A DNA stretch of 64,000 bases from Cordilura impudica (GCA_963682025.1 OY821521.1:192448575-192512574), one strand, 5' to 3'; counted from the first letter of the stretch, positions 21,327 to 33,669 are shown. A program made the numbers and translations. The notes: generated from the letters alone by a model not told the origin.

Positions 21327-22873
21327 TCTGCTCCCTTCTTAATTCTTTATTAAACACTTTATTAAATTAATATCATGATTATTTAACGTATGAGTAGTAT
21401 TATTTCTTCAATACTCATACGACGTTCTTCTCACTTTTTAATTAATTTCCAGAATTAATAATATTTTTGTACAAATTTTATTTTTATTGTTTTACCATCA
21501 CATTTTATGCAGCCATTAATTCCAAAGCATGAGCTGTAACTCTCTTTAGAAATTTATGGATTTGCAAGATGCACAAAAGTACGAATTGACCATTTCGAAA
21601 TATAAACAACTCTATATACAACACACAGACAAAACAAAATCTAATAAATTGTCAAAATACCCAAAGGACAATATGTATGAGTTTTGTGCACGAATGGCGT
21701 CAAGTGGTCGCCAGTGACATTGTTTTTCTGTTCATAGCCAATGTGTTTCGGTAAATTGAAAAACTAGATGTGAGAAATAGCAACTTGAAAACAGAGTATT
21801 TTACGGTAGAAGTGGAAGTTGTTTTTTTGTATTTTTTTGTCATGGCAAATTATAATCTCAAGAGTGGCTAAGTGGCTAACTATTGGTTAGTGGTCAAACT
21901 GCAGCAAAAACACTTCTAAACAATGATTTGTAAAAAAATGGTAAAAGGATTTTCAACAAAAAAAAGGGGCTAAAAAATAAGAGAAGAATAGTACACATTT
22001 TAGTTTGACATATGCCAAAACACCTTAACGAAATGGTGAATTTAAAAAAAAAAAAACATTTTAAAACATTTTTTAGAAGACAGAACTTTATTCAAAGTGT
22101 GTTTTAACCTAAAAATAATTTATTTAAATCCTTATAAAGTGTCACTTTATTAGGGGAAAAAAAATTTCAGAAAATAATATGAAATTAATATGGCATTATA
22201 TTGTTTACAACATAATGTTGTGAAAAAGTTTCAAATTTACTGTTTTTAGTTTGTATAAAATAGTCTGATAAATGCCTTTGCTATTTTGTCTCCTTGTTTT
22301 TTTTTTTTTTTTTTTTGTTTGGAAATTTATTTTATAAACAGGAAGTTTTCTTGCATATTTAATTTAAAAGTATTCACAGCAACAAAAAAATAACTTCATA
22401 TCATTAACACATACTTACGTATTATATATTTTTTTATTTATTTATTTTTATTATTTTTTTTTTTATTTATTATTTTTTTTTTTTTTTTTTGTTGGCGTTT
22501 AAGTTAATGCAGGTGTTCTGTGGGAGTTTATTTTTAACTTTTTGCCATAAAAAAAAACTTATAATAATAATTTGTATTTATGACTTGCTTTTAATTAAGC
22601 TAATGTGGAAAATTGTATAATATAATAAAAAGCATTATTAAAAAGTTTTAATATAAATTATAGTTTAAAATAAAAAAATATAAAATAAAACTGTAGTTGC
22701 AAAAAATAAAGTGGCAAACGGAACGTATGAGTAATATAAAATGTTGCATTTTAATTAATATTAATCACAGTTATTATGTGCTTTAATGAGCCTCATAAAA
22801 AAATATGCTGATGCGTTCTAATTAAAATAAAACTTGGATTAAAAAAAAATTTTTTTTAAGGATCGTATCAAAA
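21327..22873. other. unassigned AT-rich region with T homopolymer tracts
   Basis: Long T runs at about 22297-22316 and 22440-22492. A 52-codon open frame at 21551-21709 is within chance expectation. Nothing else is identifiable. Confidence 0.5.
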
Positions 22874-23099
22874 CAAGTAAGAAAATTATAATCGGTCTAT
22901 ACTGACTATACGATACCCTATACCATGCGTATAGAGACCCTATCTCTTAGGTCCAACTAATTAAATATAGAAAATAAACATAAACCAAATTTGAGTGGTT
23001 TTGTTATTAATTTTTTTTGCCTACGGATATGAAAAACATCATATCGGATGCTATATTTACATGGGGACTGGATCAAAAAATGGACCGTTCCTGACCATT
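22874..23099 (-). mobile_element. family A element, copy A3 (3' part only)
   Basis: AACAAGTAAGAAAATTATAA followed by a decayed palindrome, GATACCCTATACCATGCG and then the GATATGAAAAA and GGGGACTGGATC landmarks. Homology stops at about 23099. Confidence 0.7.
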
Positions 23100-23168
23100 T
23101 TTTTATTGTTTATTTAATTCCATTAACAACTTATTAAACTATAATAAACTCTAGTGAACAATATATTA

Positions 23169-23536
23169 TCTATAATATTAATGGGCTAGGCGATTTCTTC
23201 TGACCGATGTTTTGTTCTACCGATTTATCCCAATTTTGACGAAACGTATATTATTTGGAAGGTATTTCTTTTTAGCCGTTTTGCAGATTTACAGATTTTT
23301 AAATTTTTTCCTTTATTTTGAGTAAATTGCATATAAACTTGCTACTAACTTGTTAAATTATACAATGCTATGTGTGTATTTATTAAATTTGTTAATGTGT
23401 TTGTAATAAAAATGAGTTTGTTTTTTGTGTTGATTTGTGAATTGGCTACAATTGATTAGCTTTAGCGTCTTTATATGATGAAAAAATAAAATTTCCTAGA
23501 ATTTGCACTCGAATTTCAAGTGCTGGAATCTGCTAG
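23169..23536 (+). mobile_element. family C short Helitron, copy C1
   Basis: Begins A^TCTATAATATTAATGGGC and ends TCTGCTAG^T. The hairpin arm GCACTCGAA / TTCAAGTGC lies 9 nt before TCTGCTAG's C. No target duplication and no coding capacity, as expected for a non-autonomous Helitron. Other copies are at 37191, 57432, 61593 and 63064. Confidence 0.8.
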
Positions 23537-23548
23537 TATACATATATA

Positions 23549-24889
23549 CACTAGGGTGGCCCTTAATAAAAAAGTGTTCAAACCTTCGGTCTCACCCCCT
23601 AGAAATATGCGAAGAGCAAAAAATTGATAAATACAAAGTTTTGGGTCAATCAAAAAAAATTTAGAGGTGCCTCAATGCGACTGAAAATTGCAAGTGTGTT
23701 TATATGGGGAAAATATGACTTTTTTTCAGATTTTTATAGAAATTTCGTTCTTTAGCTTAATTTTTTCGACAAGATGTTACATGAATCGATATCAGTACTA
23801 AATTACCTTTTCAAAAATCTATATAACTTCAAAATCGAATAAAAACTCGAAATAAAATAACAAATGCCCCAGACCAATTTTGTGCTAAAAAAATTCTAGG
23901 TCATGAAATGTGATGAACATTTTTTCAAGATTAACAAATTGATTAAAGCCATAATTTTGTTTTGGTATCTATACCTATAGCTACTCAGATATGAAGTATT
24001 GTTTTATTAACACGTTGTTAACCAATTGCGAAATGAGACCAAATATGGAAAATTTTTTTGATAAAATTTTGAAAACTTCTTTTTTAAGTTTTAAAAAATT
24101 TTCTTAAACAAAATTTCAATAAAATGGATCTAGCACTTTAACGTTTTGTAAAATATATGTTGTAGATTAACTGTGTGCATTTGAAGGTAAATTCCTCTAC
24201 CAGAATTTTTTTTACAAAAGCATTTTTTTGCGGATTTCGAGAAAAATTAGTTTTTTGTGAAATATTCAGTAAATGTACTTTTTCTAAATAGTTTGTATAA
24301 CAAATTTATCAGCTTCCTTCTTTTTAATGTTAAATTTTATCTTAATAGTCTAATGTTTGTGAAAAAAAATAATATGACTCCATTAACCCTTGTGGACTTG
24401 GGGTGGCATATGACCCCAAACAAATGAAAGACAATTTATTTTAAAAAAATCAAATATTTTAAAAGTGCTGTTGAATTTTTAGATGAGACGCTTAAAATAA
24501 TAATAAACAAATGTGCAAGTCTTCTATGCTAAAAATTTTGAATAAATCGAGCGAATTTAACCCATTCCTTGCCCAGGCCAAACTTTAAATTTTGGCATGT
24601 GTAAAAAAATAATTGTTCTAGTAAACTAGATGAAACCCTTACTATGGGTTGGGCTATGAAATTGTGCTATATTTTACCGATTTTTATGATTTGATGATTA
24701 TGATGATTTTATAATTTGATGTAATTAGCCCATTTGGACTTGGCACCACAAATGAACCCAAGCTAGTATAGGACGACTAAGTCAAAAAATTCAAATATTT
24801 TGCAAATAGTGCTGAACTTTGTATCATTTTAACCCTAAGAGCACATAAGGGTAAGTTTTCGTAAAATATAGCACAACTTTATTTCCCAG
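23549..24889 (+). mobile_element. family E repeat, copy E1
   Basis: Starts CACTAGGGTGGCCC and continues with landmarks AAATGCCCCAGACCA, GATCTAGCACTTTA, GGATTTCGAGAAAAAT and GTGCTGTTGAATTTTTAGA that recur in E2 (31044) and E3 (32685). A CAGGGTGG-like start resembles insect DNA-transposon termini. I did not find a matching inverted end, so the boundaries and class are uncertain. Confidence 0.5.
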
Positions 24890-26712
24890 CACATATTAAT
24901 TTATTTAAAGAAAACACAACAATAACTTTTGATGCTGTGTTTCTTGTGTGCAATATTTACATATACATAAATAATAAAATAATATACATATATTCTATAT
25001 AACCGCATGTTAGAAATAAAATGGTATATTATTTTATTTATATAAAATTTTGCAATATTTGGTTTTGGGGAAAATACATTTCTTTTGCATTAACAAACAG
25101 AGTGTCACTTCATTTTGCTCAGTGTAACTATGCCACAGTAGATGGCGCCAAAATTTTTGTTATAATTAGCTTTGCAGTAGTTCTTTCTATTTTAACATGA
25201 ATGTCAACATTTTCAATTAGATATCAAACACAACAATGTTAAAAGTATACACAGAGCTGAGTAGAGAAGAAGCAATGTGTTTTTTTTTTTTTTTTGCTTT
25301 AAAAACAGTTCTACATAGTTGTATAAAATTATTATTCTGCTTTACCTACAAAATATCTGATTGCGATTACATATATCTTTTAAAAATTGTTTATAATTAC
25401 TAAGCAGTATTATTCATATAAATGCAAAATTGCACCTTTTAAATTTTCCATTCAAATTTAAGAAAATATGAATTTTAAAAATTGGAATTCAGATTTCCAA
25501 TTATAAATTAGAAAATATCAATTGAATTTCAGAGAATCATATTAAAACGTCGGAAATAATAACTTGAAATTTAGAAGACATCAATTGAATTTTTAAAATA
25601 AAAATTTTATTCTTTAAACAAAAATTGAAGTTTAAAAAACACCAAATATGTTTACATTTCAAAATGTTTACAATTAAGGCTAAGAAAACAGGCTAATAAA
25701 ATATTAATTTAAATTCAATGAAGCTTAGAAAAGCGAACATAAAATTGTTACATAAATAAATTTGCAATTTGATGAGAACGTTATTTTTTATATGTTATAT
25801 ATCACAATTTTTTTGATAAAATTTGAAGTTATTCGGAAAATAAAGATAACAATTTATTTTAATTAAAATTTTTGGGATATTTGGTTTTTGCGTTTGGCGT
25901 CCCTAAATTTTGACTTCAAAATTTGACTTCATGGTAGGCAAAATAAAACCCAAAAAATTTAAATTCGATAATAATTCCCAGGTAGTAGTATTTAGAGTCA
26001 ATAAATAAAAATATATTTTAATAACATAATTTAATCCAAAATCAAAAGTTGGCATCACTGGGTTAGATATTGTATTGTATTGTGTTATTTTGTGTTACCA
26101 CAAGATCTAATAGTGAAAACTCCCTTTTAATATATAAAAAATTAGTTCTTTATGTTTTCGAAATATGGCAATATTTTAACAACAAAATTGAGAGAGCTTT
26201 TTTTGGATATTATTTTGTTATTTTATCCAACATATACGTCCGCAATAAAGAATTATTTTGCCAGTTAAAAGAAACTATACCGCCATCTCCAATTTGCACG
26301 ATTTAACGCGTATGGAGGTTAGGGCGAGCTATTTAATTTGTAAAAACTTAAACTAAATTAAACGAGAGGTTATGCCATATAACCGGAAACGCATGCATAT
26401 AGATATATAACATAAATGCATGCCGATCAGCAACCACGATGACCAAAAAGCAAACACCGAAACGTGTTTTCTTTTATCGGAAAGAGCTTTATAGACCAAC
26501 TGTTGAAATAAACAAAAATCATCTGCTAACCTTCGCTTTCATGAAGAATTTTTTTACGTCAACACATAGTATCTACCCGGGAAGATATAAAAATATTTCC
26601 TTAATTTTGTATGAAAAAAAAATACAAGTAATATCAAACAAGGCCAAAATAAATATTATTAAAAAAATATACTTTAGGTAGAGTAATTCATTTGCTTTTT
26701 TCTACTCACTGA

Positions 26713-27581
26713 TTTTTTTGAGTGTAGTTTGCCTTGTTTTAATATTTATATTTAAAATTTTTTGAAAACTTTTTACAAATTGGAATAGAAAACCACGAAT
26801 CTAGAAAATATTGTGACCAGATATCTAATAACGATGAGAGTGACCAAAATGAACAACGTTTCACCTATGATGAAACATTTTTCAACAGCAAAGACCGTGT
26901 AAAGTGGTATAAACAATATACTGATTTCACTCGCCAAAGGGCCCATAATGTCAGTCGTGAACCAATGTTTATGGATCCAAACTCAATTATCAAAAATTTA
27001 TCGGCAGTGAATACATTATTTTGTATTATGAGTGCGCCCATTAGAGATCAAATTTTTAGGTTTTCTAACGAAAAAGATGAAGATTTTTATCGTAAATGGA
27101 GGGCAGAAAATCATTCTAAAAAACCTGTTACATGGGTTTCGATTACTGGCGAAGAGTTGAAAGCGTTTCTTAGAATTTCGCTTGCGATGGGCTCCCAGAT
27201 ATCCAACCAAGTAAAATTAAGCGAGCTTTGCAAACAACATGCTTTTCCTCTTTATCGTGCAACCTTATCTGTTAACCGACTCCAAAGCATATTACACTTT
27301 ATATGCCCGACGAATTCAAGGCTTCAAAGAGGCGTGAGGTATATTCGAGTGAATTTGGATTTAGTCCGAAAGCCATGCATCGAGATTCAGTTGTGTCCGA
27401 TATAAAACAAAAGCCAGAAATGATTTTGTTTTATAATAAAACCAAGGGCAGTGTGGACACAATTGATAAAATGGTGTCCCAATATACCACACAAAGGGCA
27501 ACCTCTAGGGATGTTTTACAACATGATGGATATATCGGCCCTGTCAGCATATATAATATACGTCACCAACAGTCTACATAG
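26713..27581 (+). pseudogene. piggyBac-like transposase, central domain deleted
   Basis: One frame is open from 26713 to 27405. It has an acidic N-terminus, then MDPNSIIKN, FSNEKDEDFYRKWRAEN, GEELKAFLRISLAMG and LSVNRLQSILHFI, the N-terminal part of piggyBac-family transposases. A frame change near 27300 leads into MPDEFKASKRREVYSSEFGF and KPEMILFYNKTKGSVDTIDK, which lie in the C-terminal part of the catalytic region. The stretch carrying the first two catalytic aspartates is missing, so cut-and-paste activity is lost. No ATG precedes 26965 in frame. A Cys-rich remnant follows at 27869. Confidence 0.85.
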
Positions 27582-27859
27582 TGCGGTAAAGAAATCTCGA
27601 CGTATACAATTTATATAGAGCTTGGGTGTAGAACTTTGTATTCCGCAAATTAGCATCCGAGCCTAAAGACGAATGGTAGTCGAGAAGTTTGTCATCAATA
27701 CAGCCGTTGAATGTATTTTAGGTATATTTTTGAACCTTTTGAGGAGAAAAATATTTATTTGTTTTTGTTATTACAGGCGAGTCGGTCTCTATATCGAACT
27801 ACGAAGATGAATAGTTTAACGCTGATGATGTCCCGGAACGAGATGCAAGTGGGCGCATC

Positions 27860-27965
27860 AATCAAATAGGTGGGTGCTGCTTGTGCTACCGATGTTCCAA
27901 AAACATAGCTTCACCCACAGTGTCATATGGGCCCATTTTCATCTTCTCACAGTTTGCGTAAATAA
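27860..27965 (+). pseudogene. piggyBac-like C-terminal Cys-rich remnant
   Basis: The frame reads GGCCLCYRCSKN and ends shortly afterwards at a stop near 27960. piggyBac-family transposases end in a Cys-rich RING-like domain that binds DNA, and the position downstream of the KTKG motif fits. The rest of the domain is gone. Confidence 0.5.
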
Positions 27966-28565
27966 ATATTACATAATTTTTAATTTCAATAAACGAAAAT
28001 CCATTTATTTGCATGATGTATTATTTTTCTAAAAATTTCAAATAATTTCTTTGACATTATATTAGGAAAAGTAAGAAATGTTCATAGAAATTTCGATATA
28101 CCTACCCAGGTAAATACTATTAACTTACGTAGAAAAAAGGCATAATAAAAGAAAAAGTAAGAAGTTCTGCAGTAAAATCACTTTTGTTTGCATTTTCTGC
28201 TTTATGTCTAAAATTTGATAACTGACTTGGCAGCATTTTCAGATTTGATGAAAACTCGCTCAGTTATTTGAAAATGAAAGTCGCATTCTCTACCCGGGTA
28301 GGGATTATGTAAGCGAAGGTTAATCGGATGAACCCAAAGAATTTCCTGAAATAATTTGGTATTAAGTTTTTATTATCAATACCCACACCGAAGTGGAGGA
28401 TGCCAAAGATTCGGCACAGCCGAATTTAACACTCTTACTTGTTAAAACTTAAATTTGCAAACATTTTGGCAACATTTTCTAAAACATTTTTTACAAAAAG
28501 TTTAAAGTTTTAGATGGTTTTTTTTTTAATTTTTTTCACAAATTTCAAAAGCTCAAAAATATAAT

Positions 28566-30180
28566 ATAAGTGGAGCGGGGAGTGGGGCTTAGACCAGATA
28601 TCATTGATAAATAAAGTAAAATGTACTGGACCAAGATGACTTCCTTATGGAAGACCAGAAAACACTTCGAATTTTTTAGAGGCAGCGTTTCTAAATTTAA
28701 TCCGCTGAAATCTGTTCGCTAAATAACATTTTAACCAGAAAACTAAAGAGTTACTGAAACCCATAGAATTCAGCTTGTATAATAATAAATCATGATTCAC
28801 CTTATCAGAGGCTTTACTGAAGTCGGTGTAAATTACATCAGTTTGCATACGATCTCTAAGTCCGTCATTTATAATTGTAGTGAGTTCCAGAACGTTGGTG
28901 ATTATAGAAAGAAATTTACGAAAGACGTGGGGATATGGGGAAAGTATGGATGAAACTTGATGAGATAACGAGTCTGTTATAATTTTTTCTAAAAGTTTGG
29001 GGATTGCACTTAATTTTGCGATGCCTATGTAATTAAACATATTGACCTTATGCCTGATTTATATAAAGGGATGATTAAGATTCCTTCCATAGAGATGGTA
29101 AATATCCTGTACGCAAGGACTGATTAAAAAGTATTATAAGCCGATAGGACTGGGAGTCAGCACAGTGCTTAAGAATATTATTTGGTATTCCATCAGGACC
29201 AGGATCAAAAGAATTTTTCAGTGCTTTCATGTTACTCAAAACAGTGATGTTAAGATAATTTACATTTATTATCGAAAAAGCTTTGGAAATTTCAAAAGGA
29301 TGTTGTACGGATTGATCAAAATTTTGTATTGAATATGTTGTAGCAAAAAAATCAGAAAAAACATTACCGATTGATAAAACATCATCGGCTGAAATTGATC
29401 CAAATTTCAAAGAATTAGGATATTCACGTGATCGACGTTTAGAATTAACAAAATTGTAAAATGATTTTGGATTCCTCTCTAAATTATGTTTAATACGAGT
29501 GAAGTAGTTATTGTAAGCTCTTTTGTTTCCAATATTGTATTCTGATCTAGCAATTAAATACTTGGTAAAATCAGAGGGAGAACCAGATTTTTTCAATTTT
29601 TTATAGACTTTATTCTTTCTATTTTTGAATTTAGCCAACTAATTATTATTCCATGATGGACCCATCTTATTACGGGTTGAAATCATAGGAACCGTTACAG
29701 ATATACATGCGTTCAACGTGTTGTTCATAATCAATAGATGAAAGGATATCATTCCAGTCAATATCGGATAGTAGAGCATTCAATTTTGAATAATCAGTTT
29801 TCGAAAAGCAATAAACACTTTCTTTCTGATTATGCACAGGATTCTTAATTGGCAAATTGAATGGAAGCAAAATAAGTAAATTTACTGTTCGATGATAACG
29901 ATCTTCAGGTAAAGTAATTGGATTAAATGAATGCAGCGATACTTCAGATGGTTCATTAATAAAAATTAAACCAAAATTTTCCATACGCGTTGAGAATATG
30001 ATTTTTCTTGGAAGAGACCATAATCAAATAACGATTCGATGAATTCATTTACACAGCCATTCATGACAACAGGAACCAAATAATTCGTATTATAAGAATT
30101 TGATCACGAAATAGACGGTAAGTTGAAATCGCAAAAAAAAAAGATAACTAAATCAGATGTTTTAGAATTCAATAATGATT
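28566..30180 (-). pseudogene. LINE (Jockey/CR1-like) relic: endonuclease through RT motif B, 3' end missing
   Basis: Minus-strand order: endonuclease motif CDFNLP near 30120, NGCVNEFIESLFDYGLF, FINEPSEVSLHSFNPITLP (to 29670), a linker with YNNYFTRIKHNLERNP, DPGPDGIPNNIL and LFNQSLRTGYLPSLWKES (29638-29075), and YIGIAKLSAIPKLLEKII and YTDFSKASDKVNHDLL (29040-28645). A stop replaces Gln in the SGLPxG box, after which GSHLGP and LFINDI continue to about 28566. The FxDD box and everything after it are absent. Motif A reads FSKASD instead of FSKAFD. Frameshifts make it non-functional. Loss of the 3' rather than the 5' part is atypical for LINE copies and implies later damage. Confidence 0.85.
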
Positions 30181-31043
30181 TTAAATAAAATGATTTTTTA
30201 AATAAAATTTTCTGTAAATTCTTTCAAAACAGCAGATTTTAACCTTCTACGAATATTTTAATCGGCTCTAACCAACTTCCTGAGTCCATTTAGTAGAGTT
30301 TGTTAGTTAATTTCCTCTTGTTTTAAAAATGTCATATCATTATGGAACCCTTCGAGTTCGTACGCACTTTAAATCTGTTCCCCTTTTGTCTTTAATACAT
30401 CTGCAGAAGCTAGAACGTATTTTACAAAAATTAAAAATTAAAAAGTTTTAATCAATCACAACATATTGTTGGCCATTTTAAGACAGGTTGACTATAAAGT
30501 GGTACCTAAACTAATAATTTAAGATTTGCTTATATGTTTCTTTGAGTTAAAGATGTAGCATATTATGCTACTTTAAACTACCATGTATGTATTTTATAGC
30601 AAGACAGTTGATGTGCCATAAACCACATGCACATTTCATATATATATTTTATTTAACAAATATTTGTTTTAGGATACAAATATCTTTTAGCATATTTGGT
30701 TTACCAACGTTAATAATTCGAAATTAATTTAAACACAATTAGATGCCATGTTGGAAATGTTGAGCCAATTACTCTTACGGTCAACTTTACTTTACATAAT
30801 ATTCGATTTTTGTTGTTTTGATGAAAGTCAAAAATTCAGCAAAAGTAATTTTAGCCTAAAAGCACATTATTAGCAAAGTTAATTAAAAGTTTACCCTTTT
30901 AATGAGCACACAATTAGATTTTGATGCTAACAAATTTTTAAGACTAACGGAATTATTCCAGACCACTTCATATGGATCCTAAGAATTGCATTTATCTAAT
31001 TTTTTGTTCTGTAATGCTATAAGAATATTGTTGACAATATTTG
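30181..31043. other. unassigned AT-rich region
   Basis: The first 250 bp may be upstream LINE sequence. The remainder shows no repeat partner or coding signal. Confidence 0.4.
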
Positions 31044-31795
31044 TTACAGGATCCTTAAAAAATTAAAATGCGATTTTGGGGATAGGCGGGGTCCAGTTTG
31101 TTACCTTTTCATATAAAACTAATAAATGTGAAGTTTGGGGACAATCGGATAAAGAAAAATCGCGCCGGAAATCGATTGAAAATTTCAAGTGTGTTTATAT
31201 GGGGAAAATATGACTTTTTTTTTGAGATTTTACGAAAATTTTGTTCTATAGTTTAATTTTTCCGATAAGTTATTCAATGAATCGGGATCAGTATTAAATT
31301 GTCTTTTTAAAAAGCTATAAAAATATCGAATAAAAATTCGCCAGGAAATAGCAAATGCCCCAGACCATTTTTGTGCCCCAGACCACTTTTTTTTTCAACT
31401 TTGAGAAATTGATTAAAGCCATAATTTTTTTTGTCTCTATACTTACAAGTAATCAGATGTGAAGTATTGTTTTATTACCACATTGATAACCTATTGACAC
31501 CGAAAATGGCAAATTTTTTTAAAAAAATTTTGAAAACTCCTTTTTCAAGTATTAAAAAAATTTTGTGAAATAAAATTTTAAAACATGGATCTCGCACTTT
31601 AAAATTTTATTAAATACATATCAGAGATTAACTGTGTGAAATTTTGGGTAAACCCCTGTGCCAGAATTTTTTTGACAAAGATTTTATTTTTGCGGATTTC
31701 GAGAAAAATGGGATTTTTGTAAAATATTCTGTAAATGTACTCTTTCTTTCTTTGTATTTTGATCCCAGGAGCACTGAAGGGTTAAATAAATAAAA
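31044..31795 (+). mobile_element. family E repeat, copy E2
   Basis: Begins near GATCCTTAAAAAATTAAAAT and carries GGGGTCCAGTTTGTTACC, GAATCGGGATCAGTATTAAA and GGATTTCGAGAAAAATGGGA, all present inverted in E3. It lacks the distal segment with GTGCTGCTGAATTTTTACC. Confidence 0.6.
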
Positions 31796-31868
31796 ATTAA
31801 CAAAATTATTTTTCTTAAATTCTAAATAGTGGTTTCATCGAGTTTAATAGAAAAACTCGTTTTCGGTA

Positions 31869-32671
31869 ATTATACCCTATCCCACTATGGGGTTTGGGTA
31901 TAATGACTTTGTGCTGTTTGTAACAACCAAAAATATTTGACCTAGACCCATCTTTAATTATACCGATCGAATCAAAATCACTTTCTGAGTTGATTTAACA
32001 ATGTCCGTCCGTCCGTCCGTCCGTCCATCCGTCCGTCCGTCCGTCTGTGTGTCCATGTAAACTTTGTAATCAAACTGCAGGTCGCAAATATGAATATATT
32101 TTGATGAAATTTGGTATGTAAGCTTTTATCGGTCATGGAATGAACGCTATTGAAATTGGTGAGAATCGGTCCTTGTTCAGACCTAGCCCCCATACAAATT
32201 ACCCCTATGAAATCGACATAAATTGCCATAAGATCCAAATTGTCATATAGATCTTACTCAAATTGGGTTTGTATGCGTTCATTACATCCATTAATGAGTA
32301 GTCCAAAAATGATCCCTTTGGCCCCATATAGAGCTGCTTCCCGATCTTCACTTAAATCTATTAAAAAACAAAAATATTGCACTGATTCTTCTCAAATTTT
32401 GTTTGTATATATTTTTGCAAAATAAAAGAGACTTTACCAAACATGATCAGGATCGGTCCATTTTTGGACCTAGTCCCCATATAGATATATCATCCGATAT
32501 GAACTTTTTCATATCTGCAGCCAAAAAAAAATAATAAAAATCCCACTCAAATTTGGTTTTTGCTTATTTTCTATGTCCAGTTAGTTAGGCCTAAGAGATA
32601 GAGTTTCTAAACGCATGGTATAGGGTATCGTATAGTCGGTCTAGACCGACTATAATTTTCTTACTTGTTTT
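31869..32671 (+). mobile_element. family A element, copy A4 (full length)
   Basis: Starts TATACCCTATCCCAC, has eight or more GTCC units (32000-32045), the inverse motif GGTATAGGGTAT (about 32620), the perfect palindrome TAGTCGGTCTAGACCGACTA and the end ATTTTCTTACTTGTTTT. It lies between the inverted E2 and E3 copies. Confidence 0.8.
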
Positions 32672-32684
32672 TATTTAAAAATAT

Positions 32685-33669
32685 CTGGCCTTGGCGAATA
32701 ATGGGTTGACGATCCCGGATTTATCCCAAATTTTAGAAATGGAAGTTCTATACATTTGGTTATTATATTTTAAGCGTCGCAGGTAAAAATTCAGCAGCAC
32801 TTACAAAATATTTGAATTTTTTGAATAAATTCTCTTTTATTTGCTTGGAGTCATAAGTGACCCCAATTCCATAAGGGATAATGGGGCATATTATATTTTC
32901 GAAATCCTAGGCTATTAAGATAAAATATAAAATTTTAAAGTAGAAAAGTGATGAATTTTTTATACATAGTATTTGGAAAGAGTATATTTACAGAATATTT
33001 TACAAAAATCCCATTTTTCTCGAAATCCTCATATATAAAATTCTTGTCAAAAAAAATCTGGCCTAGGGATTTATCTAACAATTCACACACTTAATTTGCA
33101 ACATATATTTAAAAAAATTTTGAAGTGCCAGATCCATTTTTTTAAATTTTGTTCAAGAACATTTTTTAAAACTTCAAAAAGGAGTTTTCAAAATTTTATC
33201 AAAAAAATTTCCCATTTTCGGTCTCAATGCGCAATAGGTTAACAACGTGGTAATAAAACAATACTTCATATCTAATTACTTATAAGTATAGAGACAAAAA
33301 AAATTTTGGCTTTAATCAATTTCCCAAATTCTACCAAATTTCATGACCTAGTTTTTTTTTGGCACAAAAGTGGTCTGGGCCATTTGATATTTCTTGGCCA
33401 ATTTTTATTCGATTTTGAATTTTTATAGCTTCTTGAAAAGCTAATTTAATACTGATCCCGATTCTTTTAACAACTTGGCGGAAAAATTAAATCATAGAAC
33501 GAAATTTTCGTAAAATCTTAAAAAAAGCCATATTTCCCCATATAAACTAGCTTGAAAGTTTCCTATCCGATTGCTGCCAAAATTCCTATTCATAAGTTTT
33601 ATATGGAAAGGTAACAAACTGGACCCCGGCTATCTCCAAAATCGCATTTTAATTTTTTAAGGACCACTT
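32685..33669 (-). mobile_element. family E repeat, copy E3 (inverted relative to E2)
   Basis: The reverse complement begins AAAGTGGTCCTTAAAAAATT and follows E2 and then the distal part of E1, including the ATGACTCCAAGC and GACGCTTAAAATA landmarks. Both E2 and E3 carry GAGATA/GGGATAG near the GGGGTCC block. Confidence 0.6.

Larger units (their letters stand above)
26530..28319 (+). mobile_element. internally deleted piggyBac-like element
   Basis: The ends CCTTCGCTTTCAT (26530) and, inverted, CCTTCGCTTACAT (28319 leftward) agree at 12 of 13 positions. They are flanked by CTAA (26526-26529) and TTAA (28320-28323), a decayed and an intact piggyBac TTAA target duplication. Both ends also carry a subterminal CTACCCGGG (about 26573 and 28290). 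The core has piggyBac transposase remnants. At 1.79 kb with a gapped transposase the copy cannot be autonomous. Confidence 0.85.
24890..28442 (+). mobile_element. family B element, copy B2, interrupted by a piggyBac-like element
   Basis: Positions 24890-25690 and 25700-26460 match B1 (8187-9110 and 10030-10620). After the piggyBac-like insert, 28330-28442 matches the B1 end, with GTGGAGGAT, the hairpin TTCGGCACAGCCGAA (28410-28424) and ACTCTTACTTGTT. The TATACCCT 5' end is missing. No family A copy is present at the A2 position. Confidence 0.65.

Noticed and set aside
21551..21709. Short frame MDLQDAQKYELTISKYKQL with 52 codons
   Set aside because: Length is within chance, there is no family match and no supporting context.
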